DNA of 64,000 nucleotides. Origin: Streptomyces sp. NBC_00271 (lineage in GTDB: Bacteria > Actinomycetota > Actinomycetes > Streptomycetales > Streptomycetaceae). Made by a program: the position numbers and the translations under genes. The notes beneath the pieces were generated by a model that worked only from the letters and a program-made list of their open reading frames with translations, ran no database searches and was not told the origin of the DNA. The first letter of the stretch is position 1, and each line of letters opens with the position of its first letter. Shown piece after piece: positions 25,729-34,855 of the stretch. The DNA is taken from assembly GCF_036178845.1 (NCBI RefSeq), contig NZ_CP108070.1, positions 9,672,001 to 9,736,000 of the forward strand, read 5' to 3'.

Positions 25729-28700
25729 ATGGATCGCACCCCGCAGCGGCACGCCGAAAGTCTGCTCAACGCCCTCGACCCGCTGCCCTTCCCCCAGCGC
25801 ATGCGCGAACTCGCCCTGCGGGTGAAGGAGCAGGCCCCGCTGCGGCCCGTGCTGGAAGAACTCGAATCCCGCGGACCGTACGAACGGGGGATCGCCGTCG
25901 TCGCGGCCGCCGTCGGCCGCGACACCGAGTGGATCGCGGACCGCATCGCCGACCCGGACGCCTTCGTGCGCGGACACGCCCTCCAGGTCGCGGACAGCCT
26001 CCAAGTGCCCGACTCCGCCTACGAGTCGGCGCTCGCCGACGCCCCGGAGGCGGTCCGCAGGCAGCTGTTGCGCGCGATCGTCGCGGGACGGCGCACGGCA
26101 CTGGCCGACCGGCTGCTGCCGGGGCTGCGGCGGGACTGGGGCGACGCCGAGGCGGCCCGTCTGCTGCCGGGCTGCGCGCCTCAGACGGTCGCCCGGTTGC
26201 TGCCCGAACTCTTCCACGCCGTCACCGGCTGGAAGTCCCTCGCCAAGCGGCATCCCGGCACCCTTCTCGATGTCGCCGAAGGCGAGCTGGCGGCGCTCCC
26301 CGAGGCCCTGCGGGACACCTGGTGGGGCCGGTACGCCCAGGGCGTGGCCGCCACGGTCGCGACGCAGCCCCTGCGCGTGCTCGACCTTCTCGAACGCTTC
26401 GGGCCCGCCACCCTGCCCCTCCCGCTGCACGACCACTTCCCGCGGTTCGCGGCGGCCGACCCGAGCCGGCTGCTGCGCCTGCTGCTCACCCCCACCGGAT
26501 TCGCCGCGCGCCGCTACCGGGCCCTGAGGCCCACCGTGCTGCGCAGGCTGGCCCGTTCCGACGCACCCGAACTCCTGGCATTCAGCAGGGTCCTGGCAGA
26601 CTGGGGTGATCTCGCGCCGCTCGTCAAGGCGCTGCCGCTGGCGCGACGCCACGCCTTCTACCGGGCCGCGCTGGAAGGCCGAGGAGCCGGACACGCCACC
26701 ATCGACGTGTTCATCCTCGCGGTGCTGCCACGCAGCTGTGTCGCCGAAGAGGCCCGACGCATGGCGGCCGTCGCACGCGAGCACGGCGCCCGCTGGAACT
26801 CCCTGCTGCTCGCCGAGTCCTTCCTGCCCGTCGCGGAAGCACGCGAACGGCTCGTCGAGGCCACCCGCCGCCCGGCCGCCGAAGACCGCGCCGAGGCCTG
26901 GCCGTTGCTTATCCGCAACGCCGCCCGCTCCGGTGACCACGCGGCCGTCACCTCCGTCCTGGAGGAGATGGCCCGGCTGCGCAACGAACACGACCCGGTG
27001 CGCTCGGCCGCGCTCGGCGCACTGGCCGGGGTGCGGCCCGCGCTGTTCACCGAGGACGCCGAGCCGCACCTCGACCGCATCACCGCGGATGCCGTCGAGG
27101 CCCGCGACTCCTCGCCCGCCACCCGGCAGAACCTCAGCGACCTCGCCCTGTCCGTACTGCGCGAGCACGCGGCGGGCGGACGGCGTGAGCTGGTGAACTG
27201 GGCCCTGCGCACCCTGGTCCGGATATCCGGCAACACTGGTGGCGCCGACCTCGGCCGTCTCGACACGGTCCTGCGGCGCGGCCAGGAGCACCAGGTGTAC
27301 GAGGCCCTGCGCCCCTGGATCGAGGCGGGCGCCGAAAGGGCCGACTACAGCCTCGCCTTCACGCTCGCCCGCGCGGTCGGGCGCCGCGCCGCCGGCATGC
27401 CCGAACTGCAGGAACTCCTTTGGCAGGCCATCCGGTACGGCAATGACGCGACCATGCGCCGTGCGATCGAACTGTGGCTCGAGCCCGCCGCGACCCGCGA
27501 CGAACGGGTGGCCCGTGTCCTCGCGTTCGAACCGTCCGCGGGCGCGCTGTGGCCGGTCCTGGGGATCGTCACCCGACGCCGCACCGACCTGCTGGACCCG
27601 CTGCTCGCCGAGACTCCTCCGTACGGCCGCTTTCTGACCAAGGGCGCCCCCTGGACCGTACCGGTGGACCGCGACGTACGGCGCTGGGTGCCACGCCAAC
27701 AGCGCGCGGTGGCACGACAGTTGGCGGACCAGGCCGAGGACGCCGCGCTGCCGCTCTTCGAGCGGGCCGCCGCCGTCGCGCAGGCCGCCCTCGTCCCGGG
27801 CAGCGGTACCGATCTCGTACGCCACTGGACCGGGTCCCCGGACGTGCTGCTCGCCGAGGCGGCGCTCGCCGCACTCGCCCGTACGGACCGGCCCGCCGAC
27901 GCGCTGCCCGAGCTGCTGGCGCACGCGGATGGCGAGCGGGCGCGGGTCGCGGTCTACGCGGCCACGCAGGCCTCCCGGTACGCGGCACCCTCGCTCCTGG
28001 CCGCGCAGTTGCGCGCGGTGCTCTTCGCGCCGCGCGCCAAGGTGACCAGCCGCAAGGAGGCCGCCCGGCTCGCCGCCGTACGGCTCCCGATGCCACGGGC
28101 GGCCGCGCTGCTGACCGAGGCGTATGCGGCGCCGGGCACCCATGTCGACGTCCGCGCCGCCATCGTGGCCTTCGCGGGCGGTCTGCTCGCCGAGGAACCG
28201 GTCTGGGGACTGCTGCGCGACGCCGCGGGCGCCGAGCCGGAACTGCGCACCGCGATCTTGCACGTCACCCCGCTGGACCTGCCCGAGCCCCAACGCGAGC
28301 GGTACGCCGGGCTGGTTCGCGAGGTGTCGTCCACCGAAGACCCCGAGACCGCCACCCTCGCCTTCGACGCCCTGGCCCGCTGGGCGCCCTGGTCCCCCGA
28401 GTCGCCGACGGTCCTCGCCGACGCCGTCACCGATCTGACGGGACGCATCAGCTGGCACGCGGCGGCCAATGGTCTGGTGACCGCGGCGGCGGGCTCACCA
28501 CGCGGCGGCCGAGGCCTTCAGCAGGCGCTGCGGACGTTGGCGGAGGCGGAGACGGCCGCCGCGACGGAGGAGATCGGCCGCGCCGATGCCGGCGAGCGTC
28601 GCGACCGACCGGCCAGGCGGCGCGTCGACCACCTCGTCGTGTACCTCGCCCAGCGGGCCAGAACGGCCCCGCGGCCCATCCGGCCGGCGGCCCTCGCCGC

Positions 28701-29097
28701 CGGCGAGCTGCTCGCCGGGTACGACGCCTTCGTACCGCAGGCGGCCGCGATCACGGCGTTCCACCTCGACCTGGACGGGGAACCGGGGGATCTGGAGCGC
28801 CTGGCCGCTCTCACCGAGGGACGCCCGGCGCTGGCCGCACGGACGGCCCAGGAACTCGGGGAGCGACTGCGACGGCGGGCACACGAGGGGGATCCCGACG
28901 TCCTGCTGGAGGTGGTGCGGCGGCTGGGCGCGCACGGCGGGCACGGCGAGGGGCTGCTCGCGGCGGCCGTCACCGGGGCGATCGGCGCCCGCACGGGCTG
29001 GGCCGCGCCCTGGCGGGAGCAGCTGAGAGCACTGCGCCGCCACCCGGTGGCCGACGTGCGGGACGCGGCGCTCGACCAGGTGACGGCGTACGAGTGA
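25729..29097 (+). CDS. very large alpha-helical (HEAT-like) repeat protein
   Basis: A 1122-residue cytoplasmic protein with no catalytic motif I recognise. It is almost wholly helical, with Arg/Glu-charged amphipathic helix pairs spaced ~35-45 residues, e.g. DPDAFVRGHALQVADSL, DPVRSAALGALAGVRP, SPDVLLAEAALAALARTDR, HPVADVRDAALDQVTAYE, typical of HEAT/ARM solenoids that wrap proteins or nucleic acids. ATG 25729 was chosen because the upstream frame runs back through the tRNA and LRR genes; no strong ribosome site is seen. It begins 97 bases after the Trp tRNA-like gene, on the same strand as the whole locus. Confidence 0.75.
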   Translation: MDRTPQRHAESLLNALDPLPFPQRMRELALRVKEQAPLRPVLEELESRGPYERGIAVVAAAVGRDTEWIADRIADPDAFVRGHALQVADSLQVPDSAYESALADAPEAVRRQLLRAIVAGRRTALADRLLPGLRRDWGDAEAARLLPGCAPQTVARLLPELFHAVTGWKSLAKRHPGTLLDVAEGELAALPEALRDTWWGRYAQGVAATVATQPLRVLDLLERFGPATLPLPLHDHFPRFAAADPSRLLRLLLTPTGFAARRYRALRPTVLRRLARSDAPELLAFSRVLADWGDLAPLVKALPLARRHAFYRAALEGRGAGHATIDVFILAVLPRSCVAEEARRMAAVAREHGARWNSLLLAESFLPVAEARERLVEATRRPAAEDRAEAWPLLIRNAARSGDHAAVTSVLEEMARLRNEHDPVRSAALGALAGVRPALFTEDAEPHLDRITADAVEARDSSPATRQNLSDLALSVLREHAAGGRRELVNWALRTLVRISGNTGGADLGRLDTVLRRGQEHQVYEALRPWIEAGAERADYSLAFTLARAVGRRAAGMPELQELLWQAIRYGNDATMRRAIELWLEPAATRDERVARVLAFEPSAGALWPVLGIVTRRRTDLLDPLLAETPPYGRFLTKGAPWTVPVDRDVRRWVPRQQRAVARQLADQAEDAALPLFERAAAVAQAALVPGSGTDLVRHWTGSPDVLLAEAALAALARTDRPADALPELLAHADGERARVAVYAATQASRYAAPSLLAAQLRAVLFAPRAKVTSRKEAARLAAVRLPMPRAAALLTEAYAAPGTHVDVRAAIVAFAGGLLAEEPVWGLLRDAAGAEPELRTAILHVTPLDLPEPQRERYAGLVREVSSTEDPETATLAFDALARWAPWSPESPTVLADAVTDLTGRISWHAAANGLVTAAAGSPRGGRGLQQALRTLAEAETAAATEEIGRADAGERRDRPARRRVDHLVVYLAQRARTAPRPIRPAALAAGELLAGYDAFVPQAAAITAFHLDLDGEPGDLERLAALTEGRPALAARTAQELGERLRRRAHEGDPDVLLEVVRRLGAHGGHGEGLLAAAVTGAIGARTGWAAPWREQLRALRRHPVADVRDAALDQVTAYE

Positions 29098-29118
29098 GGC
29101 GGTTTCGACCGGAGAGGG

Positions 29119-30096
29119 TCAGCCGGCGGCGCGCGCGGCCATCCGCGCCTTGCGGGCCGCGAGCTTCTCGTCGAACTTCGAGGCCTCCGCGTCCAGGCCG
29201 CCCATGAAGAAGCCGAGCTCCTCCTGGGCCTGCAGGCCCTCGGGGCCGAAGCCGTCCATCTCCAGGACCTTCAGGTGGCGCAGCACCGGCTGCAGCACGT
29301 CGTCGTGGTGGATGCGCATGTTGTAGACCTCGCCGATGGCCATCTGCGCGGCGGCGCGCTCGAAGCCGGGCATGCCGTGTCCGGGCATCCGGAAGTTGAC
29401 GATGACGTCGCGCACGGACTGCATGGTCAGGTCGGGGGCCAGCTCGAACGCGGCCTTGAGCAGGTTCCGGTAGAAGACCATGTGCAGGTTCTCGTCGGTC
29501 GCGATGCGCGCCAGCATGCGGTCGCAGACCGGGTCGCCCGACTGGTGACCGGTGTTGCGGTGCGAGACGCGGGTCGCGAGCTCCTGGAAGGCGACGTACG
29601 CGACCGTGTGCAGCATCGAGTGGCGGTTGTCCGACTCGAAGCCCTCGTTCATGTGCGCCATACGGAACGCCTCGAGCTTGTCGGGGTCGACGGCGCGCGA
29701 GGCGAGCAGGTAGTCGCGCATCACGATGCCGTGGCGGCCCTCCTCGGCGGTCCAGCGGTGCACCCAGGTGCCCCAGGCGCCGTCACGGCCGAAGAGCGCG
29801 GCGATCTCGTGGTGGTAGCTCGGCAGGTTGTCCTCGGTCAGCAGGTTGACGACCAGCGCGATCCGGCCGATCTCCGTGACCTTGGACTGCTCCTTGTTCC
29901 AGGCCTCGCCGTCCTCGAAGAAGCCGGGGAAGTTCCGGGCGTCGCTGAACGGCACGTACTCGTGCGGCATCCAGTCCTTGGCCACCTTGAGGTGGCGGTT
30001 GAGCTCGGTCTCGACCACTTCTTCCAACGCGTAGAGCAGCCGAGCGTCGGTCCAGGCGGTGGCCGGGCTGCCAAGGTGGGGAGAAGTGATCGTCAC
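29119..30096 (-). CDS. desA: acyl-ACP desaturase (ferritin-like diiron)
   Basis: A 325-residue soluble stearoyl-ACP-type desaturase that introduces a double bond into acyl-ACP, affecting membrane lipids. The diiron ligands appear as EVVETELNRHL, the pair in EEGRHG and DENLH, and a further Glu in LLTEDNLPSYHHE. GTG 30096 was selected because a GGAG site precedes it and the upstream in-frame stretch runs through operator repeats. Three tandem palindromes at 30188-30233 lie about 90 bases upstream and strongly suggest repression, probably by a TetR-type fatty-acid regulator encoded elsewhere. Confidence 0.92.
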   Translation of the reverse strand: MTITSPHLGSPATAWTDARLLYALEEVVETELNRHLKVAKDWMPHEYVPFSDARNFPGFFEDGEAWNKEQSKVTEIGRIALVVNLLTEDNLPSYHHEIAALFGRDGAWGTWVHRWTAEEGRHGIVMRDYLLASRAVDPDKLEAFRMAHMNEGFESDNRHSMLHTVAYVAFQELATRVSHRNTGHQSGDPVCDRMLARIATDENLHMVFYRNLLKAAFELAPDLTMQSVRDVIVNFRMPGHGMPGFERAAAQMAIGEVYNMRIHHDDVLQPVLRHLKVLEMDGFGPEGLQAQEELGFFMGGLDAEASKFDEKLAARKARMAARAAG

Positions 30097-30187
30097 GGGT
30101 GCTCCAGGGGGACGTGAAAATACTGAGCGAGTTACTGAGGGTGTTGCCGAGCGTGCTGCTCGGCGGGTCACCGAGCGGGAGACGAAA

Positions 30188-30233
30188 CCTACGGCATCGT
30201 AGGCTACGTTTCCGTAGGTTACGAAACCGTAGG
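30188..30233. promoter_or_regulatory. three overlapping palindromic operators upstream of the desaturase
   Basis: Three 16-bp boxes at an exact 15-bp period: CCTACGGCATCGTAGG (30188-30203), GCTACGTTTCCGTAGG (30203-30218) and GTTACGAAACCGTAGG (30218-30233). All fit TACG-N4-CGTA, and neighbours share one base. A TTTACA in the minus strand just upstream may be the -35. The form fits a TetR dimer site; the regulator is not in the immediate neighbourhood. Confidence 0.75.
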
Positions 30234-30292
30234 TTAAGTTCACTGTAAAGAGTGCCTGATCAGTGGGGGTCCCAGCAGGGATGCGGGTGTGC

Positions 30293-31069
30293 TCAGACGT
30301 ACAGCTCCCGAAGCCGTACCGAGAGGCATGTCACACACCCCTCGAGCTTCTCGAACTCGCTGATGTCCACGAGAACCGGTTCGTGACCGAGGCCCGTGAA
30401 CAGCTCCGCCGTCTTCGGGGCGCTCGCCGCCATCAGCAGCTTCCCGCCGCCGAGCAGCACGACATGCGCCCCTGACTCCTCCGGCACCGGCAGGAAGCGC
30501 GGGAACAGCGAGGGCGTGTCCACCAGAGGCTCATGGCCGATCACCGTCCCGTCGGGCAGCGCGGTGACCGCCGACTTCAGATGCAGCACCTTGCTCACGG
30601 GTACGGCCACGACCCGCGCCCCGAGCGGTTCGAGGGCCGCGCGCAGCTGCTGGACCCCGGCCGCGTTGGTCCGCCCGCCGCGGCCCACGTACACCGTGTC
30701 GCCGACCTTCAGGACGTCGCCGCCGTCCAGGGTGCCCGGCTCCCAGATCCAGTTCACCGAGCAGCCCAGCCGGGCCACGGCCTCCTCGACCCCGGCGGTC
30801 TCGGCGCGGCGGGACTCGGCGCCGGGGCGGGAGATCAGCGCGACATTGCGGAAGACGACCACGGCGTCCTCGACGAACACCGAGTCGGGGCAGTCGTCGG
30901 CCGGATCGACCTCGACGGTCTCCCAGCCGTGCGTGCGCAGCGCCTCGGCGTACGCCTCCCACTGTTCGACGGCCAGGTCGACGTCCACCTTCTCGCGCTC
31001 GATGTGCGTCACCAGTCCCTCGGCGAGACGAGGACTGGGCCTGCGGATGAGGGCTTTCTGGCTGGGCAC
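30293..31069 (-). CDS. dimethylarginine dimethylaminohydrolase (DDAH)-like
   Basis: A 258-residue amidinotransferase-fold enzyme hydrolysing methylated arginine to citrulline and methylamines. The catalytic set of DDAH is present: acidic Asp115 in LDGGDVL (often Glu), His163 in VLHLKSAV, and Cys248 in GCVTCLSVRL, with FVEDAVVV (residues 65-72) binding the guanidinium. GTG 31069 begins the conserved core. In a saprophyte the role may be use of methylarginines or regulation; arginine deiminase activity cannot be fully excluded. Confidence 0.88.
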   Translation of the reverse strand: MPSQKALIRRPSPRLAEGLVTHIEREKVDVDLAVEQWEAYAEALRTHGWETVEVDPADDCPDSVFVEDAVVVFRNVALISRPGAESRRAETAGVEEAVARLGCSVNWIWEPGTLDGGDVLKVGDTVYVGRGGRTNAAGVQQLRAALEPLGARVVAVPVSKVLHLKSAVTALPDGTVIGHEPLVDTPSLFPRFLPVPEESGAHVVLLGGGKLLMAASAPKTAELFTGLGHEPVLVDISEFEKLEGCVTCLSVRLRELYV

Positions 31070-31238
31070 GTGCGGTCTCCGAATCGGCAGGGTGCATCGG
31101 CGCACATCATGCAGCGCCGTTCGCGCGCACAACAGCCCCCGACTCGGCACCCCCCGACCGGACGGCGAGCGGACCCGCGTCCGAACGTGACACGGGGCGG
31201 TGCCCGAAAGCGACGTTAGTCAGCCTCCGGGCCCGGCG

Positions 31239-32873
31239 CTATGTCGGATACCCGACAGCTTCCGCCGTGGTTTCTTTCAGTTCTCCTCCTTCCAGCAACA
31301 GCCGGCGTGTGATTCCGATCGACTCCAGGAACGGCAGGTCGTGGCTGGCGACGATCAGCGCGCCCTCGTAGGACTCGAGCGCCGTGGTGAGCTGGCGGAC
31401 GCTCGCCAGGTCGAGGTTGTTGGTCGGCTCGTCGAGCATCAGGAGCTGCGGCGCGGGCTCGGCGAGCATCAGCGCCGCGAGCGCCGCCCGGAAGCGTTCG
31501 CCGCCGGAGAGCGTCGCCGCCCGCTGGTCGGCCTTCGCCCCCTTGAACAGGAAGCGGGCGAGCCGCGCCCGGACCCGGTTGTTGGTGGCGGCGGGCGCGA
31601 AACGGGCCACGTTCTCGGCCACGGTCAGCTCCCCGTCGAGCACATCGAGCCGCTGGGGCAGGAACCGCAGCGGCACATGGGCCAGCGCGTGGCCGGAGAC
31701 GGCCTCCAGCTCCCCGGCGATCGTCCGCAGCAGCGTCGTCTTGCCCGCGCCGTTGCGCCCGATCAGCGCGATCCGCTCGGGCCCGCGCAGATCGAACACA
31801 CCGTCGACGCGCGCGCCGTATTTCAGCTTCAGGTTCTCGAGCGTGAGCACGGTGCGGCCTGGCGGTACGGCCGTGTACGGCAGGTCGACACGGATCTCGT
31901 CGTCGTCCCGTACGGCCTCCACCGCGTCGTCGAGCCGGTCCTTCGCCTCGGCGAGCTTCTCCTCGTGCATGACGCGGTGCTTGCCCGCCGATTCCTGGGC
32001 GGCCCGTTTGCGCGCACCCATGACGATCTTCGGCTCGCGCTTCTGCTCGAACATCTTCTGCCCGTAGCGCTTGCGACGGGCGAGCTTGACCTGCGCGTCG
32101 ACCAGTTCGCGCTTCTGCTTCTTCAGATCGGCCTCGGCGACGCGCACCATGCGTTCCGCCGCCTCCTGCTCGCCGGCGAGGACCTCCTCGTACGCGGAGA
32201 AGTTGCCCCCGTACCAGGTGACCTCGCCCGAGCGCAGATCGGCGATCTGGTCCACCAGGTCCAGCAGTTCGCGGTCGTGGCTGACCACGACCATGACCCC
32301 GGACCAGGCCTCGACGGCCGCGTACAGCCGTCGGCGCGCGTACAGGTCGAGGTTGTTGGTGGGCTCGTCCAGCAGCAGGATGTCCGGTCGGCGCAGCAGC
32401 AGCGCGGCCAGGCGCAGCAGTACCGACTCGCCGCCCGAGACCTCGCCGATGGTGCGGTCCAGCTCGACGTGCCCGAGTCCGAGTTCGCCGAGCATGGCGA
32501 GCGCCCGCTCCTCGACGTCCCAGTCGTCGCCGACGACGTCGAAGTGCTCCTCGGCCGCGTCGCCCGCCTCGATGGCGTGCAGGGCGGCGCGCGTGGCGGC
32601 GATGCCGAGCGCCTCGTCGACCCGCAGGGCGGTGTCGAGCGTGACGTTCTGCGGTAGATAGCCGACCTCGCCGGTGACGCGGATCGTGCCGTCGGCCGGG
32701 GCCAGTTCGCCCGCGATCAGCTTCAACAGGGTTGATTTCCCTGATCCGTTGACGCCGACGAGCCCGGTCCTGCCGGGGCCGAAGGCGATCTGAAGGTCGT
32801 CGAAGACGGTGGTTCCGTCCGGCCAGGCGAAGGAGAGGGAGGTGCAGCTGAGGGAGGTGGGGAAAGAAGACAT
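31239..32873 (-). CDS. ABC-F family ATPase (ribosome-associated; possible resistance factor)
   Basis: A 544-residue protein of two ABC cassettes and no membrane segment. Walker A sites are GVNGSGKST and GRNGAGKTT; signatures are VSGGES and LSGGERFR; both Walker B are LLDEPTNN/MLDEPTNN. The charged linker between cassettes (residues ~230-310) is the interdomain helix that reaches the peptidyl-transferase centre in ABC-F proteins. ABC-F members protect ribosomes from antibiotics or rescue stalled ribosomes. A ~300-base leader with a 14-codon open frame (32944-32988) would be consistent with attenuation control. ATG 32873 chosen at MSSFPTSLS; weak ribosome site. Confidence 0.9.
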   Translation of the reverse strand: MSSFPTSLSCTSLSFAWPDGTTVFDDLQIAFGPGRTGLVGVNGSGKSTLLKLIAGELAPADGTIRVTGEVGYLPQNVTLDTALRVDEALGIAATRAALHAIEAGDAAEEHFDVVGDDWDVEERALAMLGELGLGHVELDRTIGEVSGGESVLLRLAALLLRRPDILLLDEPTNNLDLYARRRLYAAVEAWSGVMVVVSHDRELLDLVDQIADLRSGEVTWYGGNFSAYEEVLAGEQEAAERMVRVAEADLKKQKRELVDAQVKLARRKRYGQKMFEQKREPKIVMGARKRAAQESAGKHRVMHEEKLAEAKDRLDDAVEAVRDDDEIRVDLPYTAVPPGRTVLTLENLKLKYGARVDGVFDLRGPERIALIGRNGAGKTTLLRTIAGELEAVSGHALAHVPLRFLPQRLDVLDGELTVAENVARFAPAATNNRVRARLARFLFKGAKADQRAATLSGGERFRAALAALMLAEPAPQLLMLDEPTNNLDLASVRQLTTALESYEGALIVASHDLPFLESIGITRRLLLEGGELKETTAEAVGYPT

Positions 32874-32943
32874 GAGGGCCTCGCGATTACTGGGTGCGGT
32901 CAGGGGCACGCGTTCGGGACACCGCGAGGTGACGACGATCCAG

Positions 32944-32988
32944 TCAGGAGGGCGGAAAGAAGGCCCCGTACACCGGAGGACGGCTCAT
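32944..32988 (-). CDS. possible 14-residue leader peptide of the ABC-F gene
   Basis: ATG to TGA encoding MSRPPVYGAFFPPS in the 5' leader, 70 bases upstream of the ABC-F start. Proline pairs (RPP, FPP) are codons at which drug-bound or normal ribosomes stall, as in leaders that control antibiotic-inducible ABC-F genes. The upstream sequence has no strong ribosome site, and I could not define a clear terminator/antiterminator pair, so this is a candidate only. Confidence 0.35.
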   Translation of the reverse strand: MSRPPVYGAFFPPS

Positions 32989-33174
32989 ACGCCGAGGTCG
33001 CACGCTGCGCACACGGGGGCGACGAAAGCCCACGGTGTGACGCGGTGTCTCAGACCTCAGACGAGCAACGTCCTTCTCCAATCGACGACAACAGGACCGC
33101 TGTACACCGTAGGAACGGCCCTGAACGCTGTCAACGCATTAACGTGGCCCCGACCTCGACCCGAAGGAGACGCC

Positions 33175-33855
33175 GTGCCCAACGGCTCGCTGTCGCTGCC
33201 CGCCCGGCTCTATCTGCTGGCCTGGGACACCACGAGGCTCAAGGTCACGGGGGCGACCCACCTCCACCATCTGGTGCGCGCCGGCGCTCTCACGGAGCTC
33301 GCCCAGCGCGGACTGCTCGCCGACGTGGACGGCATTGCCACACCGGTCGACGTCGACACCCATACGGGGGACCTGGTCCTCGACGGGCTCCTGGAGCTGG
33401 TGGAGGAATCCAGGCCCCGGAAGTGGAAGGCGTGGGTGACCCTGCGGGCGCGCGTCACCCTGGACGCGGTCCGCGCGCAACTCGCCGCCGAGGGCTACTT
33501 GCGGGCCGAGAAGAAGCGGGTGCTCGGGCTCTTCCCGTCCGTGGAGTACGAGCTGGAGCGGGTGTCCGCGGTGGAGGCGCTGCGGGAGGAGGCACGGGCC
33601 GTGCTGCAGGGGCCCGTGCCCGTCGAGGAGGTCTCCGACCGCGACGCGGCCCTCGTCGCCCTCGCCGCCGCGGCCGAACTGCGCACGCTGGCGTCCGGCA
33701 AGGACCGCAAGCTGTACAAGCGGCGCATCGAGGAGCTGACCGACCGCAGCGGAGCGGCGGCCCCGGCGCTGAAGAAGGTCATCCAGGAGGTGCGCACCGC
33801 GATCGTCGTGGCGGCCACGGCGGCATCGGCCTCGGGCGCGGCAACGGGGGGCTGA
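33175..33855 (+). CDS. GPP34 (GOLPH3/Vps74)-family protein
   Basis: A 226-residue helical cytoplasmic protein opening LSLPARLYLLAWDTTR, then HHLVRAGALTELAQRGLL, the pattern of bacterial GPP34 proteins, homologues of eukaryotic Golgi phosphoprotein 3 that bind phosphoinositide in the membrane. The bacterial function is unknown; Streptomyces have many copies. GTG 33175 follows a strong GAAGGAGA site, and the earlier in-frame stretch is the shared divergent promoter region. Confidence 0.85.
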   Translation: MPNGSLSLPARLYLLAWDTTRLKVTGATHLHHLVRAGALTELAQRGLLADVDGIATPVDVDTHTGDLVLDGLLELVEESRPRKWKAWVTLRARVTLDAVRAQLAAEGYLRAEKKRVLGLFPSVEYELERVSAVEALREEARAVLQGPVPVEEVSDRDAALVALAAAAELRTLASGKDRKLYKRRIEELTDRSGAAAPALKKVIQEVRTAIVVAATAASASGAATGG

Positions 33856-33991
33856 GGCGCCCGGGAAGAGGTGCGGAGAACAGCGTGAGCAACCCCCCGG
33901 CGCCCCGCACCTGGCCATGCTTCCCGGCCTCCCACGCACAGGTCGCATTTCTGCCAGCCCCCGCCCCGCCCCCGGTGATGGGATCGTCCCC

Positions 33992-34840
33992 ATGACGAAC
34001 CAGAAGCCCACCCACGAAACGGCCCTCGCCTTCCACGCCCTGCACATCCCCGGCCGCCCACTCGTCCTCCCGAACGCCTGGGACACGGCGAGTGCGCGCC
34101 TGGTCGAGGAGGCGGGGGCGGCCGCCGTGGCGACGACCAGCGCGGGGCTCGCCTGGGACCTGGGAACGGCCGACGGGGACCGGCTGGACAGGGACCGGGC
34201 CCTCGGCGCGCTCGCTCGCGTCGCCGCCGCGGTCCGGGTCCCGGTGAGCGCGGACATCGAGAGCGGCTACGCGAAGGACGCCGCGGGCGTCGGGGACACG
34301 ATCCGCGCGGTGCTCGCGGCCGGCGCCGTGGGCGTGAACATCGAGGACGCGCTGTACGACGGCGAGGGTGCCGGCGACGGCGGCCCGCTGCGTCTGGTCG
34401 CCGAGCAGGCGGAGCGTATCGCCGCGGCCCGTGCCGCAGCCGACGCGGCGGGTGTCCCGCTGTTCATCAACGCGCGCATCGACACCGTTCTGAGGGGCGC
34501 GGGAGGGGTCGAGGAGACCCTGGAGCGGGCCGCCGCCTTCCTCGCCGCCGGAGCCGACGGGATCTTCGTTCCCGGGGCCGTCGACCCGGGGGCGGTGAAG
34601 TCGCTCGTGGCGGGTGTCGAGGGCCCGCTCAATGTGCTGGTCGGTCCCGGCGCGCCGTCCGTCGCCGAGCTGGCCGCGCTCGGGGTCGCCCGGATCAGCA
34701 CGGGCTCGAGCATCGCGCAGGCCGCGCACGCCGTGGTCCGCCGTGCCGCGCGGGAGCTGCTGAGCGCGGGGACCTACGACTCGCTGACCGGTGGACTCGA
34801 CTACGCCGAGCTCAACACCCTGCTGGGCGGCGCTCGCTGA
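33992..34840 (+). CDS. isocitrate lyase/PEP mutase-superfamily enzyme
   Basis: A 282-residue TIM-barrel protein. Family motifs: LVLPNAWDTASARLVEEAGAAAVATTSAG, PVSADIESGY (metal-binding Asp/Glu), GAVGVNIEDAL, and FINARIDT. It lacks the KKCGH cysteine loop of true isocitrate lyase, so a PEP mutase-like or oxaloacetate/2-methylisocitrate-type C-C or C-P lyase is more likely. Substrate unknown. No phosphonate genes are near. Convergent with the SsgD-like gene, only 15 bases between stops. Confidence 0.85.
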   Translation: MTNQKPTHETALAFHALHIPGRPLVLPNAWDTASARLVEEAGAAAVATTSAGLAWDLGTADGDRLDRDRALGALARVAAAVRVPVSADIESGYAKDAAGVGDTIRAVLAAGAVGVNIEDALYDGEGAGDGGPLRLVAEQAERIAAARAAADAAGVPLFINARIDTVLRGAGGVEETLERAAAFLAAGADGIFVPGAVDPGAVKSLVAGVEGPLNVLVGPGAPSVAELAALGVARISTGSSIAQAAHAVVRRAARELLSAGTYDSLTGGLDYAELNTLLGGAR

Positions 34841-34855
34841 GGGCGGGGGCGTCGC

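Noticed and set aside
25039..28458. Minus-strand open frame of 1139 codons opposite the solenoid gene
   Set aside because: No motifs, composition typical of antisense G+C-rich shadow, and covers the tRNA on the wrong strand.
33992..34840. True isocitrate lyase
   Set aside because: The protein is only 282 residues and lacks the KKCGH catalytic loop.
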